This document shows positions 59,487 through 64,000 of a stretch of 64,000 nucleotides of DNA, one piece after another (within the stretch, counting starts at the first letter, position 1; every line of letters begins with the position of its first letter). The translations under genes and the position numbers were made by a program. The stretch covers positions 930,001 to 994,000 of the forward strand of contig JAKLMB010000002.1 of the NCBI GenBank assembly GCA_022813625.1, given 5' to 3'. The stretch is from Aaosphaeria pasadenensis (taxonomy: Eukaryota; Ascomycota; Dothideomycetes; Pleosporales). A model generated the notes under the pieces. It ran no database searches. It was not told the DNA's origin and worked only from the letters and a program-made list of their open reading frames with translations.

Positions 59487-60842
59487 CTATCTCGTGGGTG
59501 ATGGCGCAGTCAACTCAGCCTGACTGTCTGCATCCGCAGAATGCTTCGATCTCGCCAACCTAGGTTTCGGTAAAGGAGGCACAATCCCACCTTCAAGATC
59601 TCGATACATACGTTCCTGTGTATTTTCACTGCCAGTGGCAAATGGCCCATGACCACTACTCCCGCTTCCGCTACGATTGGGCCTGATGAGAGATACGAGG
59701 GAGCTACCAGCCCGTTTGGCAAGATGCGCCGATGGTTTGGGAGCAGTAGGCACTGCGAAGACGAGAATCGCGGCTGTCATCTCGAGGAGGATGAAGATTC
59801 CAACTTGAGAAAAGTTCCAAGTGACGTCCGCTGATTCGGCATAAATGTATGCTAGCACTGTTCTTCCAATGGCCGCACCGACAGATCTGTTTGCTTAAGG
59901 TCAGACTATATGAGCCATGTTTCGTTCATCAGAGGGGAGCTTACATTATACCAATGCAAAATACGAGGGAGACGCCGATCCTCCTATTCTTAGAAACGCG
60001 AAGCCTCCAGATGAGAGGCTGGGGTAACAGTAGGATAACCATATCAATGACAACGTTCAAAGTGCCCGTGACAATTGGAAGATTCCTTGTGTCAACACAG
60101 TGGCCATCGATACTCCTATCCCACCAATATTCCCGTGGCTTGCATGATGCGGCATCGATCAATATTGCGATAGCGTATAAAAGGATATTGATTACTGCTA
60201 CAATGTAGCAAGTCCATTTAAAGACTGGGCGCGTACCATTCGCACAGAATATATGCGTCCATTCAACGAGGATGAGCGGTTTAATAGTCATCATTACTGT
60301 CTCGTAGAAGATTGTGCCGTAGAAGCCATTCTGCACGTATGGTCAGCTTCAAGAAACAGCTCACAGATCGATTTTGAGTTTTGGTGTTACTAACACGATA
60401 GAATGGTGCAAGGCCGCCTACGCGGAAATTCCACATGTGCACAAACTGACCCGTGGTACTATTCATCTTGAGCCAGAACACGCAATGTGCGATGAAGACA
60501 CCCTAACAGAATATCTAGTTAGCGACAAAGTACTCATCATGAATTGTCCGGAGCACTCGATTTTGAATGCAAACTCACAAAAGTTGGAACGAGGAGATCT
60601 ATGGTCGTGTTAGTTTGTCAATCATTCACTGTCCAGATGTTGAGGGCCTTACAGTCCACAATTCGCGAGTTTCTTAAAAAGATGAATTTGGCATATAGTC
60701 GTAAGGCGACAAAAATGGTCACAATGGTTATGCATACAGTGTAGACTGCAACCACAGCACCGTTATGATTTGGTGGATTTTCGAGATTTGCTGTTTGGCC
60801 CGCCGGGGGCGCCATCGCTGGCATATCCAGAAAATCAGCCAT
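59487..60842 (-). CDS. SAT4/Pth11-type seven-helix membrane protein (fungal rhodopsin-like domain)
   Basis: 367 aa; exons 60842-60653, 60598-60579 (20 nt), 60502-60395, 60330-59945 and 59886-59487. Short extracellular N-terminus, first helix at about 31-52, then an Arg-rich loop, and a further six helices (FYETVMMTIKPLILVEW, WTCYIVAVINILLYAIAILI, NVVIDMVILLLPQPLIW, ISLVFCIGI..., TWNFSQVGIFILLEMTAAILVF). ASCKPREYWWD and LPIVTGTLNVVIDMVILLLP are hallmark stretches of the fungal integral membrane/Pth11-like family. A hydrophilic serine/proline tail of about 90 residues is cytosolic. Ligand unknown; members often lie in or beside metabolite clusters. Confidence 0.9.
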
Positions 60843-61930
60843 GATGCCGCGATTGGATGCTGGATTCGATAGAGGTAATCGCTGAGATTTCTCGATGGGG
60901 CGGAAAGATGGATTCCTGATGAAAAAGAAAGTAGGACAGAAACGAGGTTAAGAGGATGATGATGTCGCCCAAGGTCTAGACGAAAAAAGTGGCGCTGGAA
61001 AGCACGTTCAGCCCACGTTGGATTGGGATTCACGTCTACGGGGGGTAAGGTTGCACAGCATGATTGCAACAATTGGTTCTAAGTATCTGCACAAATCATC
61101 GGGACGGAGGAGAAGATTCGTCGGAGAGGATCATGGTCTTACTTCCGGCTTCCAGGGTACTTCGTCCACAGCGATGCCGATCGTTTGAGCCCCTCTGTTG
61201 ATACCTACTCCGCAACAGACCCTTTTATTTTGACCCACAAGTGAAAGGGCGACAAACAAAGCTCGCGCCACTCCCGCCTTTGTTCATCTTGTTTGAAGAT
61301 CGACATTCTTCGACTGTGCATCCAGTACGTACGTAGGTGGCGAGCATTGGCAGGATAGGGAAGTTCAGCATGCATGGGAGGGGAAGTTTGCATGGTTGAA
61401 CTACTGGTGCTGACTCTGCGTCGGGGCTTACATCCTTCGTACCCACCTATGAGAATAACGAAAACCTTATCCATTCTTCTCCACGTTCAATCAATAGTGC
61501 ATTTACGAGTATGATCTCCCCACTCCACTATTTACTCTCCACTTCTATTACTACCAGCTTGGGAGTCCTACAGAGCCCTGACTGGGAAACGCTCAGTCCA
61601 CCGTCACGTGATGACCACTGGCCTACCATGGAGTTGGAAAACACTCCAGAGGCGCAGCGAAACCCCAGTCCAATGACCCAACTGAAGCAGACAGTGACAT
61701 CAAGTTGAAGCAGGGAATTCTTTAAAGCATAAAGAGTCATCTATCCCATCACTTTACTCGAAAGCGATCGAAAGCGAACAGCCAAGTAAACTCACAACAT
61801 CAATTTACACGGAGGCTTTTGTAACACCATAAGATAGGCGTTGGACACCGCCCTATCAAGAAGTCGAACCATCAAAATCTCCAAAATCCTGCTATCACGA
61901 ATTCTCATCACCAACTGGGCGCCGAGCAAC
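60843..61930. promoter_or_regulatory. Divergent intergenic, SAT4-type gene / GST
   Basis: About 1.1 kb with both promoters. A CACGTG E-box palindrome at 61615-61620, about 310 bp before the GST ATG, could be a bHLH or bZIP site. No gene seen. Confidence 0.5.
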
Positions 61931-62773
61931 ATGGCTGCGCCATACGAGCTCATTTACTATGTTGGAGTGCCAGGACGCGGAGAGCATATCCGGCTGGCCC
62001 TTGAAGAGGCTGGAGCCGAATACACGGATACTGCTTCTCTGCCCATGGATAAATGCCGAGAAGTCGTTACCTCTTACCTGACGCCAGGTCTAGGAAACCC
62101 TCCGTACTACGCACCTCCACTCTTCAAGCATGGCGACTTAGTCATATCTCAGACCAGCAATATACTCATGTACCTTGGTTCGAAGCTGGGTCTTGCGGGC
62201 GCGAATCAAAACGACGAGTACCGAGTAAACGCCCTGGCTCTTACTGCTTTGGATGGCTTGAGCAATGAGGTCCACGATTCTCACCACCCAATTGCTGTCG
62301 AGCTTTACTATGAGGATCAGAGAGAGGAAAGCAAAAGGCGTTGTCAGGAATGGATCAAGACTCGTCTTCCCAAACATCTTGGATACTGGGAGAGAGCTCT
62401 GGCCAGTGATGAAGGCGGTAATTGGTTATTGGGAAAGACTTTCACATACGCTGATCTGGTTTTATTTCAGGCAAGTTCACTTCAATCGTGTTCCAGACAT
62501 CTGACTTTGTTTTCACAATGCAAGGCGGTGTCAAGGTAAACTATGTTTGCTAACCTAAGCCTTGACTTTTAGTGTCTCGATGGTTGCAAATTCGCATTCC
62601 CCAAAGCCATGAGCCAGGCCAAGGAGTCTGGTAAATACAATCGGGTGTTCCGCCTGTGGGAGGACGTGAAAGCTCGCCCAAATGTAGCTGCATATCTCGC
62701 GAGCGAGAAGAGACAGAAGTATGACTGGGGTATCTACCGGTACTACCCGGACAATGACGTCCTCGCTGAGTAG
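61931..62773 (+). CDS. Glutathione S-transferase
   Basis: 246 aa; exons 61931-62470 and 62573-62773. N-terminal thioredoxin-fold domain PYELIYYVGVPGRGEHIRLA, with SQTSNILMYLG at the glutathione-binding turn and an all-helical C-terminal domain (CQEWIKTRLPKHLGYWERAL, GKTFTYADLVLFQ, CLDGCKFAFPKAM). The 102-nt intron has a GC donor (CAG|GCAAGT) and is needed to reach the conserved CLDG segment. The ATG at 61931 is preferred; the frame runs open upstream without another ATG. Could conjugate a reactive cluster intermediate, insert sulfur, or detoxify the product. Confidence 0.92.
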
Positions 62774-63056
62774 ATGTATGGATGGGTCACACAAACGCAA
62801 CAACCTTGAATGGATTCAGGCAGCCATGAGTGAACCCAACATTCCACATCAGCAACAATATTAAATGTTTTGATAAAATAGTAGGACCGATGAATACAAA
62901 ACTAAGTAATACAAGAGTTCTACTATTCCATGCCAAAAATGTCTTCTTTAAGCTTACCCCGCGCGTTCACTAAGTATTAGTATCTCTCCCCTTTCGCCCC
63001 CACGCAGTTTTATGCACGAAACAGTCAATTAAGCTGAGGATGGTTTAGCAGCGATT

Positions 63057-63069
63057 TTCGGTCTCCGAA
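63057..63069. promoter_or_regulatory. Palindrome TTCGG-N3-CCGAA (also fits TCG-N5-CGA)
   Basis: Exact inverted repeat TTCGGTCTCCGAA, 671 bp before the PKS ATG. It contains CGG-N3-CCG, and read as TCG-N5-CGA it fits the AflR-type consensus of Zn2Cys6 cluster regulators. Confidence 0.5.
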
Positions 63070-63265
63070 CGTAGATTAATCTACATATCTGTCGAGGAAC
63101 CAGACGAACTAGTAAAAATCATTCTTGACCACTCCTTCTTTAGGGGATTACGGCTGACTTTTGCGTTAGCGTGCTTGTTGTGGCTTTGCAGCTTTATCAA
63201 CGCACCAGCCGTCATGCTGGAAGCCTGAAATCGGTCAGTGTGGGCGTTGCAGGTTTCGTGTATCC

Positions 63266-63287
63266 TTTCGGATCCTACCCGCCGAAA
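63266..63287. promoter_or_regulatory. Inverted repeat TTTCGG-N10-CCGAAA
   Basis: Six-base perfect arms around a 10-base spacer, giving CGG-N10-CCG, the Put3-like geometry of Zn2Cys6 dimers. 453 bp before the PKS ATG. Confidence 0.5.
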
Positions 63288-63739
63288 TATCTCGCCTACG
63301 AAAAGCTGCACTGAATAGTATTAGGAGAAGAGTCTGACGCAATCATTCTTGGTAGCCACGCATTCCTCCACAGCTTCGACTGCTGCAGGCTAAAAGCTGC
63401 ATCCTACTGAATCACGCATGTAGGCGTACAGCAAGAACTGAACGATTGGCTCTCTTATTGCTTGCTAAGGCTGAACGCCGATTTCAGGTTTCTCTTGTAC
63501 GGAGGTTCCGATGCGATCGGACCTTCACAATCATTTTACGTTGAGAAGTCTGGGTACCCATGTTCAAGCGGCACAGCGTACATTCATAGATACAGCGTCA
63601 TACTCTACGCTATCAATAAATATAATAATCACTAGAGCAGATAAATAAATAATACAGTTCCTCTCACTGCTGACTTCAATTTGGGATAAACTTTCTCTAT
63701 GCCTCCTGATGACATTAATTGAATTGGTTGATTTCAAAC

Positions 63740-64000
63740 ATGCCGTTTTCTAAGGAGACTCAGATCTCTTCGGTTGAGTGCAATGAACACAACCTAGGGG
63801 GATCGTATAGTGACATATCAGATGATAGCATCACCCATGAATCATGGAATACATCGGACTACCCACCTCATTCAATTGCTGTGGTGGGCATGGCTGGAAA
63901 GTTTCCAGAGGCAGATTCAGTTGAAGAGCTATGGGATTTGCTGCTTGATGGAAAATCCGTCGTCAAGCCCGCTCCTGTAGAGCGCCTTCAGTTGCCCCAG
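63740..64000 (+). CDS. Type I polyketide synthase, N-terminal fragment (cut by window edge)
   Basis: The first 87 codons are in frame to the last base. After a 43-residue Ser/Asp-rich leader, the ketosynthase domain starts (HSIAVVGMAGKFPEADSVEELWDLLLDGKS), the usual KS opening of fungal type I PKSs. Because the KS begins near residue 46, there is no SAT domain in front of it, which argues for a reducing PKS or PKS-NRPS hybrid and not a classic non-reducing one. The active-site Cys and all later domains are outside the window. Marks the neighbouring genes as a biosynthetic cluster flank. Confidence 0.9.
   Translation, partial: MPFSKETQISSVECNEHNLGGSYSDISDDSITHESWNTSDYPPHSIAVVGMAGKFPEADSVEELWDLLLDGKSVVKPAPVERLQLPQ

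Larger units (their letters stand above)
62774..63739. promoter_or_regulatory. PKS promoter region
   Basis: 966 bp between the GST stop and the PKS ATG. Contains two CGG-type inverted repeats described separately. Upstream part holds the GST 3' UTR. No gene seen. Confidence 0.6.

Overview
The window is nuclear DNA of a filamentous ascomycete (Pezizomycotina); the species cannot be named from sequence alone. The evidence is short spliceosomal introns (about 46-120 nt, CTAAC/CTGAC-like branch sites), fungal-only families (Zn2Cys6 regulator, SAT4/Pth11-type membrane protein, DUF1996, yeast-type amino-acid permease), many secreted hydrolases and oxidases, and the start of a type I polyketide synthase. 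Most genes were rebuilt by joining exons at splice sites so that the summed coding length is a multiple of three and conserved family motifs read through. No tRNA, rRNA, CRISPR array or intact transposon was seen.

Left part (1-25 kb): a trypsin-like-fold protein cut by the left edge, an amino-acid permease, a six-segment membrane protein, the endosomal genes VPS33 and VTA1, an HDEL-bearing protein disulfide isomerase, a dynamin-family GTPase, a secreted GH16 glucanase and a fungal protein of unknown function, separated by several long gene-free stretches.

Middle (25-52 kb): a Zn2Cys6 transcription factor and a six-cysteine small secreted protein, bracketed by two copies of a degenerate dispersed repeat. 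Next comes a head-to-head DNA-repair pair (Ada-type methyl-phosphotriester sensor and a MutL homologue), then head-to-head SNU114 and ERG10. A bilirubin-oxidase-like multicopper oxidase converges on a secreted DUF1996 protein. Small membrane or secreted proteins and VPS53 (GARP complex) follow.

Right part (52.5-64 kb): very likely the flank of a secondary-metabolite cluster. It holds a cytochrome P450 and a TRI3-like acyltransferase sharing a promoter, a large O-methyltransferase, a SAT4/Pth11-type membrane protein, a glutathione S-transferase, and the first 87 codons of a polyketide synthase whose promoter has two CGG-type inverted repeats. A PKS scaffold followed by oxidation, acylation, methylation and glutathione conjugation or self-protection is a coherent set; the product cannot be deduced here.

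Notable gene structures: coding exons of 8, 20, 20, 26, 31 and 32 nt, two GC-AG introns with identical GCAAGT donors, and two 51-nt introns that are in frame and stop-free, so retention would be translatable.
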